Shown here: positions 1 through 8,419 of the stretch, piece after piece
Layout of the letters: each line of letters begins with the position of its first letter
How positions within the stretch are numbered: the stretch's first letter is position 1
Assembly (NCBI RefSeq): GCF_004366595.1
Contig: NZ_SORE01000018.1
Span: 103,932-167,931, forward strand
Length of the DNA stretch: 64,000 bases
Origin: Paraburkholderia rhizosphaerae
GTDB lineage: Bacteria > Pseudomonadota > Gammaproteobacteria > Burkholderiales > Burkholderiaceae
Direction of reading: 5' to 3'
Notes under the pieces: generated by a model
Seen by the model: the letters and a program-made list of their open reading frames with translations, nothing else
Database searches by the model: none
What the model was told of the DNA's origin: nothing
Translations under genes and position numbers: made by a program

Positions 1-183
1 CATGGACTGCGCAAGCAGGCCGTGAATTGGGACCGTCGGTTCGTTGATCCGACGCCACGTTTGCGCTGTAACGCGCGGGTCGAGGTTCACGTGATAGAAG
101 GAACAGTACATGTCCCAAAGTCGGAGCCATCCGACATAATCGTCTGCGGTCACTAAACGAATCTCAAAGCGGGGTATAGGCAT
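1..183 (-). CDS. GNAT family N-acetyltransferase, N-terminal part, cut by window edge
   Basis: The minus strand reads open from an ATG at 181-183 to the window edge, giving 61 residues that begin MPIPRFEIRLVTADDYVGW. The pattern of an early 'IRLVTADDY' strand and turn, then 'WLRLWDMYCSFYHVNLDP' and 'TWRRINEPTVPIHGLLA', is typical of the N-terminus of small GNAT acetyltransferases, which transfer acetyl from acetyl-CoA to an amine. The acetyl-CoA binding motif would lie beyond the edge and cannot be seen, so substrate and intactness are unknown. The family call rests on recalled similarity only. Confidence 0.6.
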   Translation of the reverse strand, partial: MPIPRFEIRLVTADDYVGWLRLWDMYCSFYHVNLDPRVTAQTWRRINEPTVPIHGLLAQSM

Positions 184-349
184 ATCTGGTCACGTTGAAC
201 TCTCATCGCCGGCATCATAACTGAAGGTTGCCGGCAGAACATCTGTCGAAGAGCCGCCAGTTGAATGGCCGCTTATGAGCGCCGCGACTGACCGCTCCGG
301 GTCAATGAGAGGCAGACACATCCACACAAAAGACTATTAGCAAAAGACG

Positions 350-751
350 ATGTCGAACGGTTTGGTCTGGTCTCAGCGTGCCACTCGTGTGGAAAGAAAA
401 GATCATTTGAGGCGGTGTCAATCGACGAGAGCGCTATTCATCTGCAGCCGGAATCGACTTCGGAGCCCAACTGCTGAAGAGGTATTCTCGCGCTGGCCTG
501 GCGTCGAAGCGGATTCAGCGGGACTCGCCCCTGATGCAACGACGATGGTTTCGGCCGGGCAAGTCGTGTGGGCAGACATAATTTTTGTGATGGAACGCGC
601 ACACAAGGTCAAGCTGTCAAAGAAGTTCGGCTCGTACCTAAAGGGGAAACAGGTCGTGTGCCTCGATGTCCCCGACAAGTATGCATTAATGCAGCCGGAA
701 CTCATCGCTGTGCTGGAACGGAAGGTTGGATATTTTTCGCGGTCCGACTGA
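350..751 (+). CDS. Low-molecular-weight protein tyrosine phosphatase-like protein
   Basis: The core from about residue 27 (RALFICSRNRLRSPTAEE) has the CX5R(S/T) P-loop of low-molecular-weight tyrosine phosphatases. A later 'DVPDKY' matches the Asp-Pro-Asp general-acid region of the short, roughly 110-residue COG4551-type phosphatases. Such cytoplasmic proteins are predicted to dephosphorylate phosphotyrosine, but this subgroup is poorly characterised. The first 26 residues do not resemble the family, so the true start may be downstream, for example at GTG 389. The C-terminal residues (KVGYFSRSD) also look atypical and may reflect a late frameshift. Confidence 0.6.
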   Translation: MSNGLVWSQRATRVERKDHLRRCQSTRALFICSRNRLRSPTAEEVFSRWPGVEADSAGLAPDATTMVSAGQVVWADIIFVMERAHKVKLSKKFGSYLKGKQVVCLDVPDKYALMQPELIAVLERKVGYFSRSD

Positions 752-1012
752 GCACTCCGTTCGCGTTATGCCTCTCGCCTGATCGCGTTCCGGAGACCCT
801 CGTGGCTCGGTTGCGCGACGCGCTGCGGTCCAGAACGGACCTTCGACATCGCTGTCTGGATCGTCGACAATCCATCAGGCGGCTGTGCCCAAATGACGAC
901 GAGTGCCGAGACCTCGTTACGTCGTCTCTGACGCTTCGACAATGTTGAGCAACAAACGCCACGTTCGTCGCAACTTCAATACACAACACGCTTCCGCGGG
1001 CAAAGCAGGCGC

Positions 1013-1960
1013 CTATCCATACAGCGTTCCTGTCAGCGCCTCGCAAGTCTGCCAGAGCCGCTGGGCATCCGCTTCGCTCCTTGCCTGGGACGCAACACTT
1101 GCCGGTCCCACCCGCTCGCCGCGCGTCTCGAACATCCCGAGCGGGCCATAGTATCCGCCGTCGACGACATCGGGCGCGGTCGCCGCATAGAGCGTCGGCA
1201 GCGCGCCGGCCACGTCGCTGTTCATTACGGCGCGGATAAAGCCGCTTAGTACGGCGCGGGCTGCCCGGCCTGTCACCGAATGCTCGCCGGCACGAAACAG
1301 ATTTGTACTTGCGACGCCGGGATGCGCGGCAACCGACATCACGCCCGATCGGGCCGCGCGCAACCGTCGATCGAGTTCGAACGCGAGCATGAGGTTGGCC
1401 AGCTTCGACTGCCGGTAGGCCACCATCGGCTTGTAGTGCCGCATTGCCTGAAGGTCGTCGAAGTCGAGCCGCCCCCGCTTGTGTGCAATCGAAGCGACCG
1501 TTACCACGCGCGGTCGTTCGGGCGACCTTACCGCAGCCATCTCGAGCGCGGGTAGCAACAGGCAGGTCAGCGCGAAATGGCCGAGCACGTTGGTGCCGAG
1601 TTGCAGCTCGAAGCCCTCGGCCGTTTCGATGCGCCGGGTTGGCGCCATAACGCCTGCGTTGTTTATCAGGAGGTCCAGCGGCTCGCATGACGCAAGCTCT
1701 CGCTCGGCGAAGGCGCGCACCGACGCGAGGCTGGCGAGGTCGATCTGCGCAAGCCGCACCCGGGCTTCGGGCACTTCCGCCCGCAGGCCGGCGAGTGCGC
1801 GTGTGCCGCGCTGTTCGTCGCGGCACGCGAGCACGACCTCGGCGCCATGGCGCGCCAGCGTTGCGGCCGTGTAATAGCCGATGCCGCTGTTCGCACCGGT
1901 GACGATGGCGCGCCGGCCGGCCTGGGGCGCGATATCGTCGGAAGTCCATGGTTTGTTCAT
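1013..1960 (-). CDS. Short-chain dehydrogenase/reductase (retinol-dehydrogenase-like)
   Basis: This 315-residue NAD(P)-dependent oxidoreductase starts at MNKPWTSDDI; six further in-frame residues upstream look non-coding. The Rossmann motif TGANSGIG is near residue 25 and the NNAG motif ('LLINNAGVM') near residue 105. The catalytic Ser is in 'VVTVASIAHKRG' and the YxxxK pair in 'YRQSKLANLM'. This layout and length match the WWOX/retinol-dehydrogenase-like branch, whose bacterial substrates are usually unknown. No operon partner is evident: the gene on the right points away. The substrate cannot be inferred. Confidence 0.85.
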   Translation of the reverse strand: MNKPWTSDDIAPQAGRRAIVTGANSGIGYYTAATLARHGAEVVLACRDEQRGTRALAGLRAEVPEARVRLAQIDLASLASVRAFAERELASCEPLDLLINNAGVMAPTRRIETAEGFELQLGTNVLGHFALTCLLLPALEMAAVRSPERPRVVTVASIAHKRGRLDFDDLQAMRHYKPMVAYRQSKLANLMLAFELDRRLRAARSGVMSVAAHPGVASTNLFRAGEHSVTGRAARAVLSGFIRAVMNSDVAGALPTLYAATAPDVVDGGYYGPLGMFETRGERVGPASVASQARSEADAQRLWQTCEALTGTLYG

Positions 1961-2227
1961 GTTCGTTGAACGTCTCACTGGGTGAAGGCGACACGGAGAC
2001 TATCACTTCAGATTTTCGTTATCGTGTTCACGGCTCATCGAGCGGCAAGTGCCCACGCAAGTAGTGGACGGTTTAGAGGGCATCGCCCAAGACCGGTGCG
2101 CGTTTTACGACGCACCGCTGAAAAGCAGCGCAAATTGCTTCGGCACGCCAGGCACTGTGCAAGGTAAGATGGCGTCGACGCCCTAAGGCGCGATCAACTG
2201 TTCCTTACGATTTTTCGAGAGATTTCC

Positions 2228-3217
2228 ATGACGCGAATCGTTCGCTTCTATCAAACTGGTGGTCCCGAGGTTCTCAAAGTCGAAGTGGCCGATATCCCCG
2301 CGCCGGGTCAAAACGAAGTGCAGATCGCGGTCAAGGCGATCGGGCTCAACCGCGCGGAGTCGATGTTTCGCAGCGGCCAATATATCGAGGCACCGAAGCT
2401 GCCCGCGCGGCTCGGTTACGAAGCGGCGGGCACCGTTGCCGCGATCGGCGCGGGTGTCTCCGGCGTTCAGGTTGGCGATGCGGTAAGCGTGATTCCGGCA
2501 TTCAGCCTGAACGAATACGGCATGTACGCGGAGGTGGTGAATGCGCCTGCGCATGCGGTGGTTCGTCATCCGGCGTCTCTTTCCTTCGAAGAAGCAGCGG
2601 CGGCATGGATGCAGTATGTGACCGCATACGGCGCATTGATCGACATCGCAGGCCTGACGAAAGGCGACACGCTTGTGATTCCGGCGGCGTCGAGCAGTGT
2701 CGGGCTTGCAGCGATTCAGATCGCGAACAAGGTCGGAGCGATTCCGGTCGCGTTGACGCGTGGAGCGTCGAAGCGGCAGGCGTTGCTCGACGCAGGTGCC
2801 GCACACGTCATCGCCACCGGCGAGCAGGACCTCGTGAAAGAAGTTCACGCGATCACGCAAGGCGAAGGGGCGCGCGTGGTGTTCGACCCAGTCGGTGGCC
2901 CGGCATTGACGAAGCTCACGGAGGCGACAGCCATGCGCGGCATCATCTTCGTCTACGGTGCGTTGAGTACGGAGCCGACGCCGCTCCCGTTGTTCGACGT
3001 CCTCGCCAAATGGATCACGATTCGCGGCTATGTGATGATGGAAATCACGCGAGACCCCCAGCGACCCGCGCGCGCCGTATCGTTTATAAACGACGGTCTT
3101 GCGGACGGCAGCCTCAAGCCACTGATCGCCAGGACGTTCGCATTGGACCAGATCGCCGATGCGCATCGCTATCTGGAATCGAATCAGCAAATCGGCAAGG
3201 TCATCGTCACGACCTGA
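2228..3217 (+). CDS. MDR-family zinc-independent alcohol dehydrogenase / quinone oxidoreductase
   Basis: This 329-residue protein is of full family length. It has an N-terminal GroES-like domain ('GLNRAESMFRSGQY', 'RLGYEAAGTVAAIGAGV') and a Rossmann domain with the nucleotide-binding stretch 'ASSSVGLAAIQIANKVGA'. The 'FDPVGGPAL' segment and C-terminal 'QIGKVIVTT' are typical of quinone-reductase-like MDR enzymes. The Cys ligands of the structural zinc are absent, so it is probably a zinc-independent NADPH-dependent reductase. It stands alone, divergent from the SDR at 1013-1960. An ordinary metabolic gene with unknown substrate. Confidence 0.85.
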   Translation: MTRIVRFYQTGGPEVLKVEVADIPAPGQNEVQIAVKAIGLNRAESMFRSGQYIEAPKLPARLGYEAAGTVAAIGAGVSGVQVGDAVSVIPAFSLNEYGMYAEVVNAPAHAVVRHPASLSFEEAAAAWMQYVTAYGALIDIAGLTKGDTLVIPAASSSVGLAAIQIANKVGAIPVALTRGASKRQALLDAGAAHVIATGEQDLVKEVHAITQGEGARVVFDPVGGPALTKLTEATAMRGIIFVYGALSTEPTPLPLFDVLAKWITIRGYVMMEITRDPQRPARAVSFINDGLADGSLKPLIARTFALDQIADAHRYLESNQQIGKVIVTT

Positions 3218-3286
3218 AGGTCGTGAACTTCGCTCCAGGGACGAAGGTGCGCCTTGCCTGAGGCTGTATGTCGCTGATGATCAACC

Positions 3287-3544
3287 GTGCAGGATGCTTT
3301 TGGTTGTGGCCGGTTTCGGGGGGGCGACGGGCGATGGCATATGTATGGCCGAGGCACAAGCCAAGGCACGACCAGGAAGGTCGAGATCGAACAGCTTAAC
3401 GATGGAAGCTTTCTACTGATACGGTATGAAGCCGTAGATGCGGCACTTCCGACCTCGGATCATTGGTACGCCTCAATCGAAGACGCATATGACGAGTGCG
3501 ATCACGTCTATGGCATCGGTCGAGACGATTGGCTGCAACGGTGA
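3287..3544 (+). CDS. Small conserved hypothetical protein
   Basis: An 85-residue reading frame whose last 55 residues (KVEIEQLNDGSFLLIRYEAVD ... SIEDAYDECDHVYGIGRDDW) look like a real acidic, soluble domain similar to small unannotated Burkholderiaceae proteins. The first 30 residues, rich in Gly and Arg and encoded across a run of seven G, look less authentic. The start may instead be ATG 3341, or the N-terminus may be shifted. No motif gives a function. Confidence 0.45.
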   Translation: MQDAFGCGRFRGGDGRWHMYGRGTSQGTTRKVEIEQLNDGSFLLIRYEAVDAALPTSDHWYASIEDAYDECDHVYGIGRDDWLQR

Positions 3545-3652
3545 CTGCGTGCTGACCGTCGCGCTTGGACGCGGGCCGCAGTGCGGTCTGCGCGGACAGT
3601 CAATGAGGCTTCAACAAAGGCTGCTGAAACCAGGTTGCTCAAACCGGTTGCT

Positions 3653-4159
3653 CTATTTTTTCGACAGAGCCATGTAGTAGTCGGCAATATTAGCTTCAGA
3701 GCCTTTTGTGATCCGATTGAACGCTCGTGCCCATGGCCAGAAGCTCCTGCCAGCGGTGGTTCGCAGGCCCGGAAATCGGTTTTCTCCAAGAGTGACCATA
3801 CCCCATTCGCCGCCGTGATTGCGACGATACACCTCACCCACGTAACTCCCATATGCTTTTGCAAACGACATAACTTGTTCGTCCGTTGGCTTGGGGTTCG
3901 CGCCGATATATGACGAATTCATACGCGCCAGTGCCTTCTCAACATCTGCAATGCTCGCGTCCGACCAATCAAGTTTGATTCCGAACTGCTTCCCGGAGAA
4001 ATCAACGGCGTCCATTGCGTAAGCTTCCGCAACCTTTTGAATTTGGGGATCAGGAGAAAACGACTGATTAGTCGGAGTGTCTGCCAAAGCAGCTTCCCCG
4101 AGCGAGCCAATTATTAAGGTAAGCAACGCTGCCGCAAGGCGCTTCGCGATTACTTTCAA
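3653..4159 (-). CDS. Secreted hypothetical protein
   Basis: A 168-residue protein with a clear signal peptide (MKVIAKRLAAALLTLIIGSLGEAALA, cleavage near residue 26), so it is expected in the periplasm. The mature part has 'SDASIADVEKALARMN' and 'FAKAYGSYVGEVYRRNHGGEWGMV', a pattern seen in unnamed exported proteins. The best start is a TTG at 4159, preceded about eight bases upstream by an AGGGAAG-type ribosome site. Flanking genes are unrelated. No function can be assigned. Confidence 0.6.
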   Translation of the reverse strand: MKVIAKRLAAALLTLIIGSLGEAALADTPTNQSFSPDPQIQKVAEAYAMDAVDFSGKQFGIKLDWSDASIADVEKALARMNSSYIGANPKPTDEQVMSFAKAYGSYVGEVYRRNHGGEWGMVTLGENRFPGLRTTAGRSFWPWARAFNRITKGSEANIADYYMALSKK

Positions 4160-4444
4160 TGGGCTTCCCTTTACGAAGTTTCCGAATCGCTTCGGAGAAA
4201 CGGATCGCTGGCTCTCGCGCCCCTGAATCTCGCGCGTTGACCTGCCGAACCAACTATGTAAACGGCCGTTTTGGGGAAATCTAAAGGTCCCTTGTGGGTC
4301 GAACGGAGCGGCTGCTGTACCAGCGCGATCCGCGCGGGAGCTACTGCACTTCCGGAAAAGTTACTGCTCCTGGCTGGTTCTTACCGGAACTACTCCTCAT
4401 CCGAAACCTGTCGCTCGCGGGCCCAACTAGTCGGGTAGTGGTCC
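4160..4444. other. Intergenic stretch, nothing recognised
   Basis: No convincing reading frame, repeat or regulatory element was seen between the secreted protein start and the symE-leader repeat. Confidence 0.5.
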
Positions 4445-4615
4445 CATCAAGGAGAAGTGGAAGTAGAAGAAGCGCGGGCCGAATGGGCTGCAACCCAAAC
4501 GACCCGCTGACCACAACCAACTCACCAACGGAGTTGACCATGGCTAAGGCTCATCACAATGCAGCAAAACGCCCTTCGGTTCGTATCTTGACTGTATCGC
4601 GTCAGCGCTGACGAA
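4445..4615 (+). pseudogene. Truncated symE copy 1 with conserved leader
   Basis: From CATCAAGGAGAAG at 4445 this matches, with few substitutions, the leader and start of the intact symE at 36396-36732. It includes the nested GCGGG/CCCGC hairpin (from 4474) and the CAACTC/GAGTTG hairpin around the ribosome site (4518-4536). The coding part starts at ATG 4540 with MAKAHHNAAKRPSVRILTVS and hits a TGA at 4609-4611. Identity with the intact copy stops right after CGTCAGCG, so about 57 C-terminal residues, including the fold-defining part of SymE, are missing. It could still be transcribed as a structured RNA. Confidence 0.75.
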
Positions 4616-4815
4616 GCACCTTTGCGTTTCGACGGCGCACGGACCATGCCAAAGCCCGACCGCAGTGAAGAGCAACCGACGACCGCGTGACAATCGGTCG
4701 TAAGTCTCGCACCCGGATACCGACAGATGCGCCGTATCGTTCGGATCTCCAATCGATGGATCGCGGGTCATGCTGGAGGAGCCGCGCGACGAAGCATGCC
4801 GCGACCGCGAGCGAA

Positions 4816-5292
4816 TCACTGCTCCACTTTCAGCGGCGGCCCGAGAAACTCGATGTGCCACTTCGCACCCAAGCGTGCGAGCGTGACCGGATCGGGAATG
4901 CCATCCGCCATCACGTCGCGCAACTGGCTGAAGAAGCAGGTAGCGTCAAATCCAGGCGAGATCAGGACCAGCATGCGCGACGTCTCATCATCGATGTTGA
5001 CGAAGCGATGCGTGGTGCCGACCAGCGCGGTCAGCGTCTCGCCCGCCTGCACGACTTTACGTTCGCCGTTCACTTCGAACAAATAGCGTCCTTGCAGGAC
5101 ATGGAACACTTCGGTTTCGTTTTCGTGCCGGTGGATCGGTGGGCCGAAGCCTGGCGCATCGTATGTTTCGATGAGCGTCGCGCGCCCCTGCGTCGCCGTT
5201 GGCTCGATGTACACCTTCAGATCGAGGCCGATGGCGGGAATGTGGATGGCGTTGTCCGTGATCGTTTCATCGTCGAGGAAGTGCGATTTCAT
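4816..5292 (-). CDS. Cupin-domain protein
   Basis: The likely start is MKSHFLDDETITDN (ATG ending at 5292). The 158-residue product has the two cupin motifs: 'GPPIHRHENETEVFHVLQGRYLFEVNG', whose H-x-H and E can bind metal, and 'GTTHRFVN'. It is a single-domain cupin of the size common for small dioxygenase- or sensor-like proteins, with no substrate inferable. It lies 32 bases downstream of the HdeA-like gene on the same strand and may be co-transcribed with it. Confidence 0.75.
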   Translation of the reverse strand: MKSHFLDDETITDNAIHIPAIGLDLKVYIEPTATQGRATLIETYDAPGFGPPIHRHENETEVFHVLQGRYLFEVNGERKVVQAGETLTALVGTTHRFVNIDDETSRMLVLISPGFDATCFFSQLRDVMADGIPDPVTLARLGAKWHIEFLGPPLKVEQ

Positions 5293-5324
5293 GATGTCGG
5301 TCCCTGGCGTCGCTGATTTGTGGG

Positions 5325-5660
5325 TCAATGGTGATCGAACAGTGCGATCTGCTTCGACTTGATCATCGAACGGACCTTGGTCATAAACCCGCTCTGCGGG
5401 TCTTTCTGGCACGCCCGCGCGACCGTCGCAGCGACGGGCTGCATGGTATCGACCACGGTGGTTTCAGTGCCTGTGACGCCGAGCTTGTCGACGCCTGCAA
5501 CCCAATAAACGACCGCCGGCTTATACGCATCGTCTACCTGAACGAAGTCGGCACACGTCATTTTGGCCGGAGTGATCTTCTGTTCGGCTGCGCGGGCGAC
5601 ATTGGACGCACCGATGACGAGAACACACATCGAGGCTGCAATGGCTTTCACGAGTTTCAT
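5325..5660 (-). CDS. hdeA: HdeA/HdeB-type periplasmic acid-stress chaperone
   Basis: The 111-residue product starts MKLVKAIAASMCVLVIGASN, a signal peptide cleaved around ARA-AEQ, with GGAGTT upstream of the ATG at 5658-5660. The mature protein has 'KMTCADFVQVDDAYKPAVVYWVAG' and a second Cys in 'VARACQKDP', the two-Cys pattern of HdeA, where one disulfide holds a small helical dimer that unfolds at low pH to bind clients. Length and Cys spacing fit the family. A cupin gene follows. HdeA versus HdeB subtype is not certain. Confidence 0.85.
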   Translation of the reverse strand: MKLVKAIAASMCVLVIGASNVARAAEQKITPAKMTCADFVQVDDAYKPAVVYWVAGVDKLGVTGTETTVVDTMQPVAATVARACQKDPQSGFMTKVRSMIKSKQIALFDHH

Positions 5661-5729
5661 TTGAACTCCTTGACAGGTTGAGATGTTCGAGACTGCCTGC
5701 GCATCGTATCGATGCAGAGTTAGCCAGGA

Positions 5730-5864
5730 ATTACCATCAACGAGTGACGTCCAGCCAATTCCGCGCACGTCGCGAATCACGTTGCGTCCGAAGCGCTTAC
5801 GCATGGAATGGATCAGCACGTCTAGCGCATTGCTTTCGACTTCGTTTCCCCATCCGATAGGGAA
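5730..5864 (-). pseudogene. C-terminal relic of an OmpR-type response regulator
   Basis: In frame upstream of the HdeA-like gene, the minus strand encodes 'EVESNALDVLIHSMRKRFGRNVIRDVRGIGW'. This is the recognition helix and wing of an OmpR/QseB-type winged-helix domain. The receiver domain and first half of the DNA-binding domain are missing, and the frame runs on without the usual stop. No sensor kinase is nearby. It is a decayed regulator, reading toward the HdeA-like gene. Confidence 0.6.
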
Positions 5865-6167
5865 GCGATATTTCCAGGCGGTCTTGTCAATTTGGCGCGC
5901 TAAAAGCGACGATTTCGGCATAGTTTCAAGATTCGCAATGAAACGTATGACGAGCTTAGAAAGTCGAGTAGAAAACTGTGGAAAAATGAATCGAACGTTC
6001 AGTCAGCCATGTTTATTTTCGGCTTTTTGTGTCGCACGGTTGATATCCCGTTACGACAACATCTTTTAATAGGCTGTGAGATCGGCCAGTGGTTTCCATG
6101 ACCGGCGCATCGTATTTCGACTTTCTCGCTGCGCTCATACTCGCGGTTCTGCACTGAAGGAGCCATC

Positions 6168-6677
6168 ATGAGCTTCACGCCCGAAATCATTGTTGTCGTT
6201 GTGGTGGGTGGCCTCGTCTGCGGCTTCCTGAACACTGTGGCCTCGTCGGGATCGGCGGTCACCCTGCCTATCCTGATGGCGATCGGTCTGCCTGCGGCCG
6301 CCGCGAACGCGACCAATCGCGTCCCGGTTCTGGTTGGCGCCATGGCCGCTACAGTCGGGCTCGCGCGCCACGGCGCCATGCTGTTGACGACTTCAGCAGC
6401 AATGCTCGTTTTCGTCACGCATCAAAGCGTCGAGTGGGGGATCGGCGGTCTAATGGGAATTGGCGCTTTGTTTGGTGGGCTCCTGGGCGCGCGCGTCGCC
6501 GTCTCTGAGCATGCCCGACGTTGGATCGTCGGCTTGCTTGTGGTCGTAATCGTCGGCGAACTGATTCATCTGGCCGTGCCACTGCATTGGCTCGATAAAG
6601 AGATCAGACCTGCCATCGATGTCTTTTCCGCCGTATATCCTGCAGCACTTCAAACCGTCGCACGGCTGCGTGTTTGA
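6168..6677 (+). pseudogene. TauE/SafE family permease with internal deletion
   Basis: The 169-residue frame starts like a full TauE/SafE anion exporter: 'VCGFLNTVASSGSAVTLPILMAIGLPAAAANATNRV' with the conserved early helices and N-x-T-N-R. After 'LARHGAML' it jumps to what looks like the family's C-terminal part ('WGIGGLMGIGALFGGLLGARVAVSEHARRW'). Usual length is about 250 residues, so roughly 80-90 central residues are gone while the frame is kept. Its head-to-tail position with the DUF4396 gene suggests a former operon. A functional shortened protein is less likely than a relic. Confidence 0.6.
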
Positions 6678-6821
6678 GCACCGGCTTGAAAGTTCTGGGT
6701 TTGGCCAGAAGACGATGCTCGGCCAGCTGAATCGACTGACCGAACAACGGCGAACACCAGTCATCGGAACGGAACGCGTCTTGCTGGCTGCTTGGCATTT
6801 GTACCGCCGGCACCAAAAGAG

Positions 6822-7535
6822 ATGACCTACGGAACCTTCCCACCCTGGCTGAATACGCTATCGGTCACGTGGATCATTTTGGGCGCGATATCCGCAGGTG
6901 CGGTCGTCGTTGACGAAGTTCGACACCCCCAGAAGATGTGGGTCATGAACGTCGTCTGGCCCCTAACGGCGTTGTTCGGCACAGTCGTATGGGGTGCCGC
7001 CTACTACGCGTGGGGACGAAATATCGCTGACGCCGGCCGGAAGGCCGACGACCAGCCGTTCGCCGTGATGGCGATGAAAGGGACGAGCCACTGCGGTGCC
7101 GGCTGCACGCTGGGAGACATCATTGTCGAGTGGTCGGCGTTTGCCTTCCCCGCATTGGCGGTCTGGTTCGGGTGGCACACGGTGTTCAACGAAAAAACGT
7201 TTGCCGTCTGGATCCCCGATTTCGTCGTCGCCTTTCTGCTCGGCATCGTCTTTCAGTATTTCACCATCAAACCGATGCGGGGGCTGTCGGTAGGCGCAGG
7301 TCTGGTGGCCGCCGTCAAAGCTGATATCGCGTCGATCACTGCGTGGCAGGTGGGCATGTATGGACTTATGGCCATCATCCAATTCTTGTGGTTCAAGCCG
7401 GCTTACGGGGGGATCGCGAAAGTCGCGAGTGCGGAATTCTGGTTCGCCATGCAACTCGCCATGCTCGCGGGATTCGCAACCAGCTATCCCGTCAACTGGT
7501 GGTTAATCCGTTCGGGTGTAAAGGAAAAAATGTAA
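6822..7535 (+). CDS. DUF4396-domain integral membrane protein
   Basis: The 237-residue protein, taken from MTYGTFPPWLN, has about six to seven hydrophobic segments. It carries the hallmark 'MKGTSHCGAGCTLGDIIVEW' (His, two Cys, acidic residue) of DUF4396. The His/Cys motif near a membrane segment suggests metal or thiol chemistry, but the family has no established role as far as I know. It is followed 105 bases later by a Cys-rich copper-storage-type protein, supporting a metal-related context. Ten extra in-frame residues upstream are possible. Confidence 0.7.
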   Translation: MTYGTFPPWLNTLSVTWIILGAISAGAVVVDEVRHPQKMWVMNVVWPLTALFGTVVWGAAYYAWGRNIADAGRKADDQPFAVMAMKGTSHCGAGCTLGDIIVEWSAFAFPALAVWFGWHTVFNEKTFAVWIPDFVVAFLLGIVFQYFTIKPMRGLSVGAGLVAAVKADIASITAWQVGMYGLMAIIQFLWFKPAYGGIAKVASAEFWFAMQLAMLAGFATSYPVNWWLIRSGVKEKM

Positions 7536-7640
7536 ATCCGCCCGACTGAGGTGACGTTCACGATTGGGCACGCGGTCTGCGGGGGTTAGGAGGCGGGCAC
7601 GCAAGTGCTCGGGAAAATCACAGACATCGCGGAGGATCAA

Positions 7641-7964
7641 ATGACACAGAAACACCAAGCTTGCGTTGAAGCCTGCGACGCATGCGCTAGCGCTTGCGAC
7701 CATTGCGCAGCCGCATGCCTTTCGGAACAAAACGTTTCCGAAATGGCCGGATGCATCAAGACGGACATGGACTGTGCGGATATTTGCCGCCTCGCATCCG
7801 CTGTCATGGCTCGCGACAGTAGTCGCGCAAAGGAAGTTTGCTCGCTATGCGCGTCGATATGCGACGCGTGCGCCTCTGAATGTGACAAGCATCAGCACGA
7901 ACACTGTAAGCAATGCGCAGAAGCCTGTCGGCGTTGCGCGGAACAATGCCGCGCTATGGGGTAG
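7641..7964 (+). CDS. Four-helix-bundle Cys-rich copper storage protein (Csp3-like)
   Basis: This 107-residue protein starts at ATG 7641 with GGAGGA just upstream. Cys recurs with CxxC and CxxxC spacing along predicted helices ('CVEACDACASACDHCAAACL', 'CSLCASICDACASECDKHQHEHCKQCAEACRRCAEQC'). That is the signature of the DUF326/Csp family, where Cys residues line the core of a four-helix bundle and hold many Cu(I) ions. There is no signal peptide, so it is the cytosolic (Csp3) type. Its role is probably copper buffering. Confidence 0.85.
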   Translation: MTQKHQACVEACDACASACDHCAAACLSEQNVSEMAGCIKTDMDCADICRLASAVMARDSSRAKEVCSLCASICDACASECDKHQHEHCKQCAEACRRCAEQCRAMG

Positions 7965-8047
7965 TGAGCCGGAACCATCGCGCGCTTCCCGCGGCCAAGA
8001 GGATGCGTAGCAGGGACGCGGATAGCTCGACGAGACGTTCGACCAGA

Positions 8048-8368
8048 CTACGAGTCCAACGCGACCACGATCTTGCCGCGCATATGACCCGTCTTGTTAC
8101 GTTCGATAGCGGTCGCTACTTCCTCGAACCCGAATATCTCGCCGACTTCTACGCGTAGCTCGTTTTTGGCCACGCTCCGGCATAGCGCTTCCAGTCGCCG
8201 CGTGTCGGGGTGGAAGCGGAACCATGTGCCGCGTCGCCCGGCAGGCAGGCGGCTTTCGATGTCCGGCACCGCGGTCGTCACCAGATGTCCCGTGTCGCTG
8301 AGGGTCGTCCATAGGCGATCGAGTGTCGCCGGGCCCACCAGATCAAGCGCCCAGGTCAAGTGGCGCAC
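8048..8368 (-). pseudogene. C-terminal fragment of an MDR quinone oxidoreductase
   Basis: The 106 residues (ALDLVGPATLDRLWTTLSDTGHLVTT ... GFEEVATAIERNKTGHMRGKIVVAL) are the final third of a zinc-independent MDR reductase. The GroES-like domain and nucleotide-binding motif are absent. Homology starts abruptly near 8365, about 50 bases past the stop of the chloroperoxidase-like gene. The missing 200 or so N-terminal residues were probably removed by a deletion at that junction. Confidence 0.65.
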
Positions 8369-8419
8369 CCGTGGAGCGCGCCACTCGAATTGCCTGGTTC
8401 TGGTCGGGCTGGCGTCCCG

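Noticed and set aside
702..2006. 434-residue minus-strand frame
   Set aside because: It is a shadow of the SDR gene at 1013-1960, with Arg/Ala-rich composition and no family motifs.
2183..3190. 335-residue minus-strand frame
   Set aside because: It is antisense to the MDR oxidoreductase and shows only the Arg/His-rich bias of high-G+C shadows.
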